A DNA stretch of 64,000 bases from Thermocrispum municipale DSM 44069 (GTDB taxonomy: Bacteria > Actinomycetota > Actinomycetes > Mycobacteriales > Pseudonocardiaceae), in assembly GCF_000427825.1 (NCBI RefSeq), contig NZ_ATYT01000005.1, positions 248,001 to 312,000 of the forward strand, given 5' to 3'. The translations under genes and the position numbers were made by a program. The notes under the pieces were generated by a model that did no database searches, was not told where the DNA came from, and saw only the letters and a list, made by a program, of their open reading frames with translations. Below, piece by piece: positions 25,899 to 35,187 of the stretch (its first letter is position 1; each line of letters opens with the position of its first letter).

Positions 25899-28250
25899 TC
25901 ACGGGATCCGCGGCAGGTCGCTCAGCCACGACGACTGCTCGCCGTTCCGCCTGGGCGCGGGGGTCTGCGGTTGCTCCAAGCCCGCGGCGATCGCGACCGC
26001 GCGATCCCACTCCGGGTCCACCAGGTAGTCGCTGTGCCGCAGGATTCCGGGCGCCCATCGCCGGTCCACGTCCGGTTGCTGGGCGACCGGGTCGGACAGC
26101 CAGTGGTCCCCGCCGATGACCAGTGCCGACGAGACCCCTGGCACGGCGGGCGGCAGCGGGCTGATGCCGCCGTCGGCGGTGTAGCCGATACCGAGCAACT
26201 TGCCTCCGACGACCTGGTGGCGCCATGTGGTCACCCCGCCGCCGAACGGATCGGTGCCCCGGCACAGTCCGCGCCACCGCCCCTGTAACCGCCCGAACAA
26301 CTCGGCCAGCTCACCCGTCGGCAACAGGCCGGGGAAAGCGCGCTGGTAGCCCCACTGCGCCGGAGTGCCCGCGGTGATCAGTCCGAGGCGTTCGACCTGC
26401 TCGGGGGTGCAGGTTTCGGTCAGCCGCGCCGCCGCGATCAGGGCGAGCAGGCCACCGTGGCTGTAACCGGCCAGTACCAGCCGGGTGTTCGGCTCAGCCA
26501 GGTGTTGCTGGGCGCGGTCGACCAGATCCGGGATGACCTTGAGGGCGTACGACGGCGGAACGATCGGGTGCGCACGGCGCGGCCAGAAGTAGACGAGGTC
26601 GGCCAGCGCGCCGAGATGCCGGCTGCGACCCGCTTGCCTGGCGGCGGTGTAGACGACGCGTAGCAGGCCCGCGGCCAGTACACCCAGTGCCAGCACGCCG
26701 ACGTCGTCGAGCAGGCGCAGTTCGTCGGGCATCTCCCAGCCGCCGATCCGGCGTGCGATCAGCACCGTGGCGACAGCGGCGAGCAGCAACGTCAGCGAGG
26801 CCACCAGCCGATGCAGGTGCTTGCGCTCGAGGATCGCGGTCGCCCACGCGTGCGCCGCTTCCCGTTGCTCCTCGTCGTCGGCTTGCAGGAGGCGCACGAT
26901 GGGCGGGATGCCGCGCCTGCGTCTGCGAATCGGGACGGCGATCAGCCGGAATCCGATCCACAGCAGCGCGGCGATGATCGTGCCCGCGCCCCACAGCATG
27001 GTGATGGCCTGGTAGCTCGCGGGCAGGGCCAGCGATGTCGCGTTGAGCAGCTCACGGATGGAGATGGCCAGGCCTGCTCCGAAACCGGCACCGATCAACC
27101 CGGCCAGCAGCACGGTCGGCGCCGCGGCCCAGCCGCCCAGCCAGGGGCGTAGCCGACGTGGCAGGTGCTTCCACTCCCGCCGGGCAAGGAGTGCCAGCGG
27201 GATCAGGGTCAGCGCGAAGACGAGCCAGACGAGCACCAGCGCGCCGAGGATGCCTTCGGTCATCGAGTCCAGGCCCGCGCGGTCGGCGCCGCGTGGGGCG
27301 GCTGTGAGGCCGGCGGCGATGATCAGCGCGAGCGCGACCGCGATGCCCACGGTGCGTGCGGACCGCGGGAGCAACCGGCGAAGTCCCGTTGCGACGTCGT
27401 CCAGCGCGGCGACGGCCACGAACACCAGCACCAGCAAACCCAGGGTGACGATCCAGGTCACCTGGGCCCGGGTGTCGGCCTGCGGAATGAATGGTCCGCC
27501 GAGGGGCAACAATGCGATGCACAGCAGCGACGTGAGAGTGTGCAAAGTCCGCAGGAGCGCCGCGTTCGGGCCGGGCTGCAGAACGTCGCCTGCCAGTCGC
27601 TTGCCCGTTCGAGCCCGCGAGCTCGTGGTTTCGGCCGCAGGCCGTGTGCGGACTCCGGCATGCCGCCAACTGACCACGGACACGCGGTGCATCGCCGCGA
27701 CGACGAGAACCGGTGGCAGCAGGCCGAGGGCCATCCGCAGCTGCTCGCTGTCCCGCAGCCGGCTCGGCGTCCACCCCAAGCATTCCTCGCTGCCGCCGAG
27801 GCATTGCGTGGCGAGCAGGTCGAGGCTGATCACGCCGAGTTGGGTCACCAGCAGCGCGGTGAGCAGAAGTCCGATGACGCGCAGCAACGACTGACAGACG
27901 GCCACCAGCGCGCGCCCCGGACGCCCGGCCGGCGCGGGCAGCATGCCGTGTGCGACGTTGGCCAGCGAGAACGGGAACAGCAGTGCCCAGGTGGCCTTCA
28001 CCGCGCCGCCGGAGGTCATCTTGCCCCACAAGTAGCCTTCCAGCGTGCGGGGCAGCGAGCGGCCCAGAGCCTGCAGGACGGGTCCGGGCGCGGGACGGCG
28101 CAACCGGTCGGCCGGGCGCACGAGCTCACCGGCCTCGTCCCCCGCGACGGTGACCGTGGCCACGGAGTCCAGCAGTTGCTCCCCGGTCACGCCGACCAGT
28201 CCGGGGACGCGCAGTTCGACGACTCGGGCGTCTTGGCCAGGCAGTGACAT
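25899..28250 (-). CDS. Large polytopic membrane protein with C-terminal alpha/beta hydrolase
   Basis: 783 residues from ATG 28250. The first 80 are soluble (VVELRVPGLVGVTGEQLLD, then a DRLRRPAPGPVL linker). About ten hydrophobic segments follow up to about residue 560. The last 220 residues look like an alpha/beta hydrolase: YFWPRRAHPIVPPSYAL, then the nucleophile elbow LAGYSHGGLLALIAA with serine in GYSHG, and a candidate histidine near GDHWLSDPVAQ. No known substrate. It may be a membrane-tethered lipase or esterase acting on envelope lipids. It is divergent from sahH. The first 25 codons of the longer open frame (to 28325) lack support. Confidence 0.82.
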   Translation of the reverse strand: MSLPGQDARVVELRVPGLVGVTGEQLLDSVATVTVAGDEAGELVRPADRLRRPAPGPVLQALGRSLPRTLEGYLWGKMTSGGAVKATWALLFPFSLANVAHGMLPAPAGRPGRALVAVCQSLLRVIGLLLTALLVTQLGVISLDLLATQCLGGSEECLGWTPSRLRDSEQLRMALGLLPPVLVVAAMHRVSVVSWRHAGVRTRPAAETTSSRARTGKRLAGDVLQPGPNAALLRTLHTLTSLLCIALLPLGGPFIPQADTRAQVTWIVTLGLLVLVFVAVAALDDVATGLRRLLPRSARTVGIAVALALIIAAGLTAAPRGADRAGLDSMTEGILGALVLVWLVFALTLIPLALLARREWKHLPRRLRPWLGGWAAAPTVLLAGLIGAGFGAGLAISIRELLNATSLALPASYQAITMLWGAGTIIAALLWIGFRLIAVPIRRRRRGIPPIVRLLQADDEEQREAAHAWATAILERKHLHRLVASLTLLLAAVATVLIARRIGGWEMPDELRLLDDVGVLALGVLAAGLLRVVYTAARQAGRSRHLGALADLVYFWPRRAHPIVPPSYALKVIPDLVDRAQQHLAEPNTRLVLAGYSHGGLLALIAAARLTETCTPEQVERLGLITAGTPAQWGYQRAFPGLLPTGELAELFGRLQGRWRGLCRGTDPFGGGVTTWRHQVVGGKLLGIGYTADGGISPLPPAVPGVSSALVIGGDHWLSDPVAQQPDVDRRWAPGILRHSDYLVDPEWDRAVAIAAGLEQPQTPAPRRNGEQSSWLSDLPRIP

Positions 28251-28391
28251 TGATGACCAGCGTTTTCTCGGTGTCGGTGGGGTGGCTCGGCCGATGCCTG
28301 CGCGGTGCGCGAGCGCCGGCACCACGTTGGTCTTCGACCAGCAGGCTCACGGTAGTGTTCGAAGGACGACCACGCATGGAGGAAACGCCTT

Positions 28392-29867
28392 ATGACCGCA
28401 GAAAACCCGCCGTCGGTACCGGTGCAGACGCGCAACGGCATCGAGTTCGCCGTCGCTGATCTGGAACTCGCCGAATTCGGCAGGAAGGAGATCCGGCTCG
28501 CCGAACACGAGATGCCGGGTCTGATGGCGTTGCGTGAGGAGTATTCCGAGGTCTATCCGCTGCGTGGTGCGCGGATCTCCGGCTCGCTGCACATGACGGT
28601 GCAGACCGCGGTGCTCATCGAGACGCTGGTGTCGTTGGGTGCCGAGGTGCGCTGGGCGTCGTGCAACATCTTCTCCACGCAGGACCATGCCGCGGCCGCG
28701 GTCGTCGTCGGGCCGCACGGCACGGTGGAGGAGCCGAAGGGCGTTCCGGTGTTCGCGTGGAAGGGCGAGACCCTTCAGGACTACTGGTGGTGCACCGAGC
28801 GGATGCTCACCTGGCCGGACGGCGGGCCGAACATGATCCTGGACGACGGCGGCGACGCCACCTTGCTGGTGCACAAGGGCAAGGAGTTCGAGGACGCCGG
28901 GGTCGTGCCGCCGGTCGACGAGGAGAACTCCGAGGAGTGGAACGTCGTCCTGGAGCGGCTGCAGGCCTCGCTGGCGGCCGACCCGAAGAAGTGGACCACG
29001 ATCGCCGAAGGCATCCGGGGTGTCACCGAGGAGACCACCACGGGTGTGCTGCGGCTGAACCAGATGGCCGCCGCCGGTGAGCTGCTGTTCCCGGCGATCA
29101 ACGTCAACGACTCGGTGACCAAGTCCAAGTTCGACAACCGCTACGGCATCCGGCACTCGCTGATCGACGGCATCAACCGCGGCACGGACGTGCTGATCGG
29201 TGGCAAGGTCGCGGTGGTCTGCGGCTACGGCGACGTCGGCAAGGGCGCCGCGGAATCGCTGCGCGGCCAGGGCGCCCGCGTGATCATCACCGAGATCGAC
29301 CCGATCTGCGCGTTGCAGGCGGCGATGGACGGCTACGAGGTCAAGCGGCTGGAGTCGGTGCTGGACGTCGCGGACATCGTGATCACCGCGACTGGGAACA
29401 GGGACGTGGTCACGGTCGAGCACATGGCCCAGATGAAGGACAAGGCGATCCTGGGCAACATCGGCCACTTCGACAACGAGCTCGACATGGCGGGTCTGGC
29501 CCGCTACCCGGGCGTGCAGAAGATCAACATCAAGCCGCAGGTCGACGAGTGGGTGTTCCCCAACGGCAAGTCGATCATCGTGCTGTCCGAGGGCAGGCTG
29601 CTCAACCTGGGCAACGCCACCGGCCACCCGAGCTTCGTGATGTCGAACAGCTTCTCCAACCAGGTGATCGCGCAGATCGAGCTGTTCACCAAGCACGAGG
29701 AGTACGACAACGAGGTCTACCGGCTGCCGAAGAAGCTGGACGAGAAGGTGGCGCGCATCCACCTGCAGGCGCTGGGCGGCGAGCTGACGAAGTTGACCAA
29801 GGAGCAGGCGGAGTACATCGACGTCGACGTCGAGGGCCCGTTCAAGTCGGACCACTACCGGTACTGA
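28392..29867 (+). CDS. sahH: Adenosylhomocysteinase
   Basis: The 491-residue NAD-dependent SAH hydrolase. It clears S-adenosylhomocysteine, the product inhibitor of methyltransferases. Motifs: [14 protein letters not shown] and [19 protein letters not shown] near the N terminus, then the Rossmann loop GYGDVGKG, ending at the C-terminal KSDHYRY that reaches into the partner subunit. Length and the central insertion match mycobacterial SahH. AGGA precedes ATG 28392 at normal spacing. A SAH riboswitch was looked for in the leader and not seen. Confidence 0.97.
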   Translation: MTAENPPSVPVQTRNGIEFAVADLELAEFGRKEIRLAEHEMPGLMALREEYSEVYPLRGARISGSLHMTVQTAVLIETLVSLGAEVRWASCNIFSTQDHAAAAVVVGPHGTVEEPKGVPVFAWKGETLQDYWWCTERMLTWPDGGPNMILDDGGDATLLVHKGKEFEDAGVVPPVDEENSEEWNVVLERLQASLAADPKKWTTIAEGIRGVTEETTTGVLRLNQMAAAGELLFPAINVNDSVTKSKFDNRYGIRHSLIDGINRGTDVLIGGKVAVVCGYGDVGKGAAESLRGQGARVIITEIDPICALQAAMDGYEVKRLESVLDVADIVITATGNRDVVTVEHMAQMKDKAILGNIGHFDNELDMAGLARYPGVQKINIKPQVDEWVFPNGKSIIVLSEGRLLNLGNATGHPSFVMSNSFSNQVIAQIELFTKHEEYDNEVYRLPKKLDEKVARIHLQALGGELTKLTKEQAEYIDVDVEGPFKSDHYRY

Positions 29868-29881
29868 GTCTCGGGTTCTCG

Positions 29882-29914
29882 TGGCGGCAGCCGGCACCCG
29901 ATGCGGCTGCCGCC
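29882..29914 (+). terminator. Terminator hairpin after sahH
   Basis: GGCGGCAGCCG (29883-29893) pairs perfectly with CGGCTGCCGCC (29904-29914), an 11 bp stem with a 10-base loop, 16 bases after the sahH stop. No T tract follows. Confidence 0.7.
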
Positions 29915-29953
29915 GCGGTGTGTCAGGGGGCTTTCGGCGCTGCTCAGGGGGCT

Positions 29954-30035
29954 GCCCACCTTGGCGTCCCGCCGTCCTGCCCACCTTGGCGCCCCGGCGT
30001 CCTGCCCGCCTTGGCGCCCCGGCGTCCTGCCCGCC
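29954..30035 (+). repeat. Tandem 25-bp repeat, three copies plus a 7-bp fragment
   Basis: Three head-to-tail units occupy 29954-29978, 29979-30003 and 30004-30028. The consensus runs GCCCNCCTTGGCG followed by CCCCGGCGTCCT. A partial copy is at 30029-30035. Units differ by one to three bases. They lie in the 333-base gap between sahH and tmk, which holds no convincing gene. Confidence 0.85.
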
Positions 30036-30187
30036 CTGCGGCCTGTTCGCCCTGGCGGCCAGTGCCTCATCCGGCCTGGCTGCCTCGCGACCGTCGGCTG
30101 AGAGTCACGATCGTCCCCGCAGCGTCGTGCCCGCACGCCGACTCGCCTCGAAGCGACGCCGCACGATCACGCCGGCAAGCGACGTCG

Positions 30188-30193
30188 TAGGCT
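30188..30193 (+). promoter_or_regulatory. -10 element TAGGCT for tmk (leaderless)
   Basis: TAGGCT ends 7 bases before GTG 30201, with no ribosome-binding site between. Transcription would start at or next to the GTG. Confidence 0.55.
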
Positions 30194-30200
30194 CGGGGCC

Positions 30201-30914
30201 GTGGGAAAGCTGCTGGTCATCGAGGGCCTGGACGGCGCAGGCAAGAACACCGTGATGCGTGCGCTGAAGAAACATCTTGAAGGCCTCGGGGCCGGCGTTC
30301 ACACCGTGGCCTTCCCGCGCTACGGGGTGGACGTGCACGCGGACCTCATCCGGGACGGCCTGCACGGCCGTTTGGGGGATGTGACGGAGTCGGTTTACGG
30401 CTTTCAGCTGCTGTTCGCCCTCGATCGCAGGGACGCCGCTGGCGAGTTGCGCGAGGCACTCGAGCGCCACGACGTCGTGCTGGTCGACCGCTATGTCGCA
30501 TCGAACGCTGCGTACGGCGCCGCTCGGTTGCAGCAAAGCGTCGACGGTGAGTTCGTCGCCTGGGTGCGCGAGCTGGAGATCGAGCGATTCGACCTCCCGG
30601 TACCCGATGCGCAGATTCTGCTGCGGGTACCGCCGGATGTTGCTGGGGAACGGGCTCGTGGTCGCGCTGCCGCCGACGCGGCGCGTGGCCGGGACAGCTA
30701 CGAATCCGACGGACAGCTTCAGGCCCGAGTGGCCTCCGTCTACGATGATCTTGCGGCTGCGGCCTGGCTGTCGGAGTGGCACGTCGTCGACGGCGAGCAC
30801 GAGGTCGACGCGCGGAAGTTGGCGATCGACCTGGGTTTCGACTCCGAGATCACCCGAACGGGCCATGAAGAGGCCGTTCGGCGTAAGAGACAGGCCGACA
30901 CCGCCGGGGCCTGA
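30201..30914 (+). CDS. tmk: Thymidylate kinase
   Basis: 237 residues. The P-loop is IEGLDGAGKNTVMRAL. The DRY-type substrate loop is DVVLVDRYVASNAAYGA. A lid region rich in Arg (ERARGRAAADAARGRDSYESD) follows. It phosphorylates dTMP to dTDP. The start at GTG 30201 places the P-loop at residue 8 as usual. Leaderless promoter evidence is just upstream. Its position before mtrA matches the mycobacterial order. The C-terminal 20 residues are an extension with no clear role. Confidence 0.93.
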   Translation: MGKLLVIEGLDGAGKNTVMRALKKHLEGLGAGVHTVAFPRYGVDVHADLIRDGLHGRLGDVTESVYGFQLLFALDRRDAAGELREALERHDVVLVDRYVASNAAYGAARLQQSVDGEFVAWVRELEIERFDLPVPDAQILLRVPPDVAGERARGRAAADAARGRDSYESDGQLQARVASVYDDLAAAAWLSEWHVVDGEHEVDARKLAIDLGFDSEITRTGHEEAVRRKRQADTAGA

Positions 30915-30950
30915 AGGAACAGATCACACCGAAAGTGCGAACATAGGGTC

Positions 30951-31628
30951 ATGAAGGCACGCGTACTGGTAGTCGATGACGATCCGGCCCTCGCCGAGAT
31001 GCTCACCATCGTGCTGCGCGGTGAGGGTTTCGACACCGCCGTGGTGGCGGACGGCTCTCGGGCATTGCCCGCGGTACGCGAGCTGAAGCCGGATCTGGTG
31101 TTGCTCGACCTGATGCTGCCGGGCATGAACGGCATCGACGTCTGCAAGGCGATCCGCAACGAGTCCGGCGTGCCGATCGTGATGCTGACCGCCAAGAGCG
31201 ACACCGTGGACGTGGTCCTCGGCCTGGAGTCCGGCGCCGACGACTACGTCGTCAAACCGTTCAAGCCGAAAGAACTGGTCGCGCGTGTGCGGGCACGGTT
31301 GCGGAGGCTGGAGTCCGAGCCCGCGGAAACGCTGACCATCGGTGATCTGACCATCGACGTGCCCGGCCACGAGGTCACTCGCGACGGCAAGCAGATCCAG
31401 CTCACTCCGCTGGAGTTCGACCTGCTCGTGGCGCTGGCGCGCAAGCCGCGGCAGGTCTTCACCCGCGAGGTGCTGCTGGAGCAGGTGTGGGGCTACCGGC
31501 ACGCTGCCGACACCCGGCTGGTGAACGTGCACGTCCAGCGGTTGCGGTCCAAGGTGGAGCGCGACCCGGAACACCCCGAGGTCGTGCTGACCGTGCGCGG
31601 GGTCGGGTACAAGGCCGGCCCACCGTAA
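30951..31628 (+). CDS. mtrA: Response regulator MtrA
   Basis: A 225-residue OmpR/PhoB-type regulator. The receiver domain has VVDDDP acidic residues, phosphoacceptor Asp53 in LLDLMLPG and Lys in DDYVVKPFKPKEL. The winged-helix DNA-binding domain covers about residues 130-225, with LTPLEFDLLVALARKPRQVF and ADTRLVNVHVQRLRSKVE. MtrA controls division, wall hydrolases and in some genera antibiotic genes; it is usually essential in mycobacteria. The 30-base gap to mtrB and the matching order confirm identity. Confidence 0.97.
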   Translation: MKARVLVVDDDPALAEMLTIVLRGEGFDTAVVADGSRALPAVRELKPDLVLLDLMLPGMNGIDVCKAIRNESGVPIVMLTAKSDTVDVVLGLESGADDYVVKPFKPKELVARVRARLRRLESEPAETLTIGDLTIDVPGHEVTRDGKQIQLTPLEFDLLVALARKPRQVFTREVLLEQVWGYRHAADTRLVNVHVQRLRSKVERDPEHPEVVLTVRGVGYKAGPP

Positions 31629-31646
31629 CCACACAACGGGCACATC

Positions 31647-31652
31647 TAGTCT
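31647..31652 (+). promoter_or_regulatory. -10 element TAGTCT for mtrB
   Basis: TAGTCT lies 6 bases upstream of GTG 31659, in the short gap after the mtrA stop. This pattern would allow a leaderless mtrB transcript besides read-through from mtrA. Confidence 0.45.
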
Positions 31653-31658
31653 GAAAGC

Positions 31659-33353
31659 GTGCAGGTGAAAGACGTCGGTCGCCGGTTAGGCCGGGTGGCT
31701 CGCCGGGTCGTGGCGTTCGGTCGCGCCCGCATGGCGGCTGTCGGCGATCTGTGGCGCAGTTCCCTGCAGTTCAAGGTCACCGTGTCGACGCTGGCCTTGT
31801 CGTCCGCGGTGGTCTTTGTCCTGGTCATGGTGCTGCAGTACCAGATCGCCGAGCGGCTGCTGGACGCCAAGGAGAAGGCCGCACTGGCACAAGCCCGCTC
31901 CGTGTTGGAGACCGCGCGTAACGAGCTCGCCGGTGTGGACATCTCGCCGGAGACGTTGCGTGAGCGTCTGGACAATGCGCGCAAGCAGATCACCTTCTCG
32001 GCCCCCTCGTCGCAGGACCCGGAAGGTTCCGCCGCGGGCATCTTCGAGCCCGTGCTGGTCGGTGGCACGGTCGCAGGCGGAGACGAGCCGATCGCCGCAG
32101 GTGACTACTGGAAGGTGCCGGAGGATCTGCGTCGCTTCGTCGAGCAGCGGCAGGAGTCGCAGCAGATCCACACCGTGCAGGGCAAGACCTATCTGATCAT
32201 CGGTGAACCGATGACGGCGGCGACCGGCCGCCCGCTCCAGCTGTACCTGCTGTTCCCGCTGACCGCCGAGCAGAACACCGTGAACACGGTGCAGAACACG
32301 TTCCTGGTCGGCGGGTTCGTGCTGCTGCTGTTGGTCGCCAGCATCGCGAACCTGGTGACCAGGCAGGTCGTGCTCCCGGTGCGCCGCGCCGCGACCGCCG
32401 CCGCCCGATTCGCCGAAGGCGACTTCGACCAGCGCCTCCCGGTTGCCGGCACGGACGACCTGTCCAAGCTCGCCGTGTCCTACAACGAGATGGCCGAGAG
32501 CATCCAGCAGCAGATCCAGCAGCTGGAGGAGTTCGGCCAGTTGCAGCGCCGGTTCACCTCCGACGTCTCCCACGAGCTGCGCACCCCGTTGACCACGGTC
32601 CGGATGGCCGCAGACGTGCTGCACGCTTCCCGCGAGCAGTTCCCGACCGGCCTGGCCCGCTCCGCGGAGCTCCTGGTCGACGAGCTGGACCGCTTCGAGG
32701 CCCTGCTCGGCGACCTGCTGGAGATCAGCCGCCTGGATGCCGGCGTGGAGGAGCTGTCGGCCGAGTTCATCGACCTGCGCCCGATCGTCGAGCGCGTTCG
32801 TGAGCAGGTCCGGGTGCTGGCGGGCACCGCGGGCACACCGATCGAGTTGGTGCTGCCCGAGGCCGAAGCCAGCGCAGAAGTGGACGCCCGTCGTGTCGAG
32901 CGCATCCTGCGCAACCTGCTGGCCAACGCGGTCGACCACAGTGAAGGCAAACCGGTACGGTTGATCATGGCCGTGAGCGACGACGCGGTCGCCATCGCGG
33001 TGCGCGACTACGGTGTCGGTCTGCGCCCGGGGGAGGAGGAGCTGGTGTTCAACCGGTTCTGGCGCGCCGACCCGTCACGCAACCGCCACACCGGCGGCAC
33101 GGGCCTCGGCCTTGCCATCAGTCAGGAGGACGCCCGCCTGCACGGTGGCGAACTCGTCGCGTGGGGCGAGCCCGGCAAAGGTGCGTGTTTCCGACTGACC
33201 CTCCCACGCGAGCAGGGAAACACCGTGACCAGCAGCCCGCTGCCACTCCCGCCGGATCCCCCGGAGGGATCCCCTAACGGGAGTGCGACCAGCGCGCTTC
33301 CCAGCGGCGACGAGGCGGGCCGCGGTGGCGATCGAGCGGAGGTGAGCCGATGA
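31659..33353 (+). CDS. mtrB: Sensor histidine kinase MtrB
   Basis: 564 residues. One helix near residues 45-65 (LALSSAVVFVLVMVLQYQIA) and a second near 215-235 (FLVGGFVLLLLVASIANLV) flank a 150-residue extracytoplasmic domain. Then come a HAMP domain (VRRAATAAARFAEGDFDQRLP), the HisKA box RFTSDVSHELRTPLTTVRMAAD with the phosphorylated His near residue 305, and the HATPase with NAVDHSEG, DYGVGL and GGTGLGLAI. The C-terminal tail is Pro/Ser-rich. Its stop overlaps the lpqB start (ATGA), so LpqB is made with MtrB. Confidence 0.97.
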   Translation: MQVKDVGRRLGRVARRVVAFGRARMAAVGDLWRSSLQFKVTVSTLALSSAVVFVLVMVLQYQIAERLLDAKEKAALAQARSVLETARNELAGVDISPETLRERLDNARKQITFSAPSSQDPEGSAAGIFEPVLVGGTVAGGDEPIAAGDYWKVPEDLRRFVEQRQESQQIHTVQGKTYLIIGEPMTAATGRPLQLYLLFPLTAEQNTVNTVQNTFLVGGFVLLLLVASIANLVTRQVVLPVRRAATAAARFAEGDFDQRLPVAGTDDLSKLAVSYNEMAESIQQQIQQLEEFGQLQRRFTSDVSHELRTPLTTVRMAADVLHASREQFPTGLARSAELLVDELDRFEALLGDLLEISRLDAGVEELSAEFIDLRPIVERVREQVRVLAGTAGTPIELVLPEAEASAEVDARRVERILRNLLANAVDHSEGKPVRLIMAVSDDAVAIAVRDYGVGLRPGEEELVFNRFWRADPSRNRHTGGTGLGLAISQEDARLHGGELVAWGEPGKGACFRLTLPREQGNTVTSSPLPLPPDPPEGSPNGSATSALPSGDEAGRGGDRAEVSR

Positions 33354-35077
33354 AGTCCCGCAAGCTCGGTGTGCTCGCCATCGCGGTCGTGCTTGCTGCG
33401 GCGGGCTGTGCGAACCTGCCGCTGGAAACCAAACCGCAGGCGATCCGTGCCGCGACCACCGGGTCTGAGCTCACCGAGCCGTTGCAGCCGCCGGAGAAGA
33501 ATCTTCCCGCCGCGGACGTCGTGCGTGCTTTCGTGGAGGCGAACGCGCTGGAGGCCGACCTGTATGCGGCTTCCCGGCAATACCTCGCGCCGGACACGGC
33601 GAAGAAGTGGAAGCCGCGCAGCGAGGTGCACATCCTCGACGACAACTTCAACACCATTCGGGCGCCCCAGTCCGAGCAGCCGCAGGACGAGAACGAAACC
33701 GTCATCACCCTGATCGGCACCGTCATCGGCAAGCTCGGGCCGGACCGCTCGTTCACCCCGCTGAACGAGCCGATGGAGCAGAAGCTCCGGCTGCGCAGGC
33801 AGCCCGACACCGGCGAGTGGCGGATCGTCGAGCTGCCCAGCAAGGTGATCACCAACAAGGAGCAGTTCAGCCGGTACTACTTCACCACGCGGCTGTACTT
33901 CTACGCGCCCAACAGCGACGTGCTGGTTCCGGACCTGCGCTATGTCGCCGCGCAGCCCGCGGAGGGCCTGAGCAGCCGGATCATGCACCTGCTGCTGAGC
34001 GGCCCCTCCTATTCGATTCGCAACGCGGTGGACGACCCGCTGGCCGCCGCGACGATGGAAACCAACGTGCGTGAGGTGGGCACGGCGTTGGAAGTGCCGC
34101 TGACCGGGCTGGTCGGGGTCAGCCCGGAGGAACGCAGGCGCATCGTCACCCAGGTCGTGATGTCGCTGGAGAACGTGGACCTGGTGCGACTGCAGTCGGA
34201 CGGCAAACCACTGCTGCCGGACCGCACCGACTGGCGACGCAGCGACCTGAAACCGCCCACGCCGAAGATCGCCGACAGTCCTGGTTACGCGGTCCTCGAC
34301 GGCACGATCCGCTCGCTGGCCAACGGCGCGCCGATCTCGGGACCTGCGGGCAATGGTGAGTACGACGTCGTCAGCGCGGCCCAGTCGCTGGAGGGCGGCC
34401 AGCTCGCGGCGGTGGAGAAGATCGGCAACCGCGTCCGGCTGCGGGTGGGTGAGCTCGGTAAAGCTCTCGCCCCGGTGAACATCCGCGGCAAGCGCATGAC
34501 CCGGCCCACGTGGCAGCCGGCCTACCCGGAGAACAAGGTCAGCTACGAGGTGTGGACCGTCGTCGACGGCAAGCGGGTGGTCCGCGCGCAGTTGACTCAG
34601 GACGGAGCTTGGGTGCCGAGGACGGTCGACTCCAAGGAGTTGGCTACGTTCGGCCGGATCACCGCGTTCCGGCTGTCCAGGGACGGCACCCGAGCTGCCA
34701 TGGTGGCCGACGCGAAGCTGGTCGTCGCGGCCGTGCAGCGCACGAACAACACTGTTCGGCTGACCACGCCGCGCATCCTCCAGCCGGCGATGCTGGCCGA
34801 CGTCAAGGACGTGGACTGGACGACCCAGCACGAGCTGGTGGTCGCGACGGAATCGAACTCCCAGCCGGTCGTTCAGGTGTCCGTTGATGGCTTCACCTCC
34901 GCGATCTACAACGCTGCGAACCTGCAGCCGCCGATCAGCGGGATCACCGCACTGCCCAGCGGCCGTGTGCTCGCCGCTGACGAGAACGGCTTGTGGACCG
35001 TTTCGTCGACCGGCGAGCCGTGGGATTCCCAGCGGAACACGCAGGAGGGCATGCAGTCACCCTTCTACCCGGGTTGA
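33350..35077 (+). CDS. lpqB: MtrAB-associated lipoprotein LpqB
   Basis: 575 residues. The lipobox LAAAGC places the lipid cysteine at residue 20. A GerMN-like domain follows (about 50-200), then the LpqB beta-propeller region with VDDPLAAATMETNVREVGT and GRITAFRLSRDGTRAAMVAD. LpqB lies outside the membrane and modulates MtrB activity in mycobacteria. The ATG overlaps the mtrB stop by 4 bases. No catalytic residues are expected in this family. Confidence 0.96.
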   Translation: MKSRKLGVLAIAVVLAAAGCANLPLETKPQAIRAATTGSELTEPLQPPEKNLPAADVVRAFVEANALEADLYAASRQYLAPDTAKKWKPRSEVHILDDNFNTIRAPQSEQPQDENETVITLIGTVIGKLGPDRSFTPLNEPMEQKLRLRRQPDTGEWRIVELPSKVITNKEQFSRYYFTTRLYFYAPNSDVLVPDLRYVAAQPAEGLSSRIMHLLLSGPSYSIRNAVDDPLAAATMETNVREVGTALEVPLTGLVGVSPEERRRIVTQVVMSLENVDLVRLQSDGKPLLPDRTDWRRSDLKPPTPKIADSPGYAVLDGTIRSLANGAPISGPAGNGEYDVVSAAQSLEGGQLAAVEKIGNRVRLRVGELGKALAPVNIRGKRMTRPTWQPAYPENKVSYEVWTVVDGKRVVRAQLTQDGAWVPRTVDSKELATFGRITAFRLSRDGTRAAMVADAKLVVAAVQRTNNTVRLTTPRILQPAMLADVKDVDWTTQHELVVATESNSQPVVQVSVDGFTSAIYNAANLQPPISGITALPSGRVLAADENGLWTVSSTGEPWDSQRNTQEGMQSPFYPG

Positions 35078-35187
35078 GCGCACACACGGCTCCACTCGGT
35101 GCGAAAAACGTGGATGAATGGCGCACTCGTAACGCTGTTTGCCGGTGAGCTCTCGCGCAGGCGCCGAGGCGGCGTCACGCTTGGCGC

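Noticed and set aside
28251-28391. SAH or SAM riboswitch before sahH
   Set aside because: No matching paired elements or pseudoknot could be traced in the short leader.
29954-30035. CRISPR-like array
   Set aside because: Units are directly adjacent with no unique spacers and no cas genes nearby; it is a simple tandem repeat.
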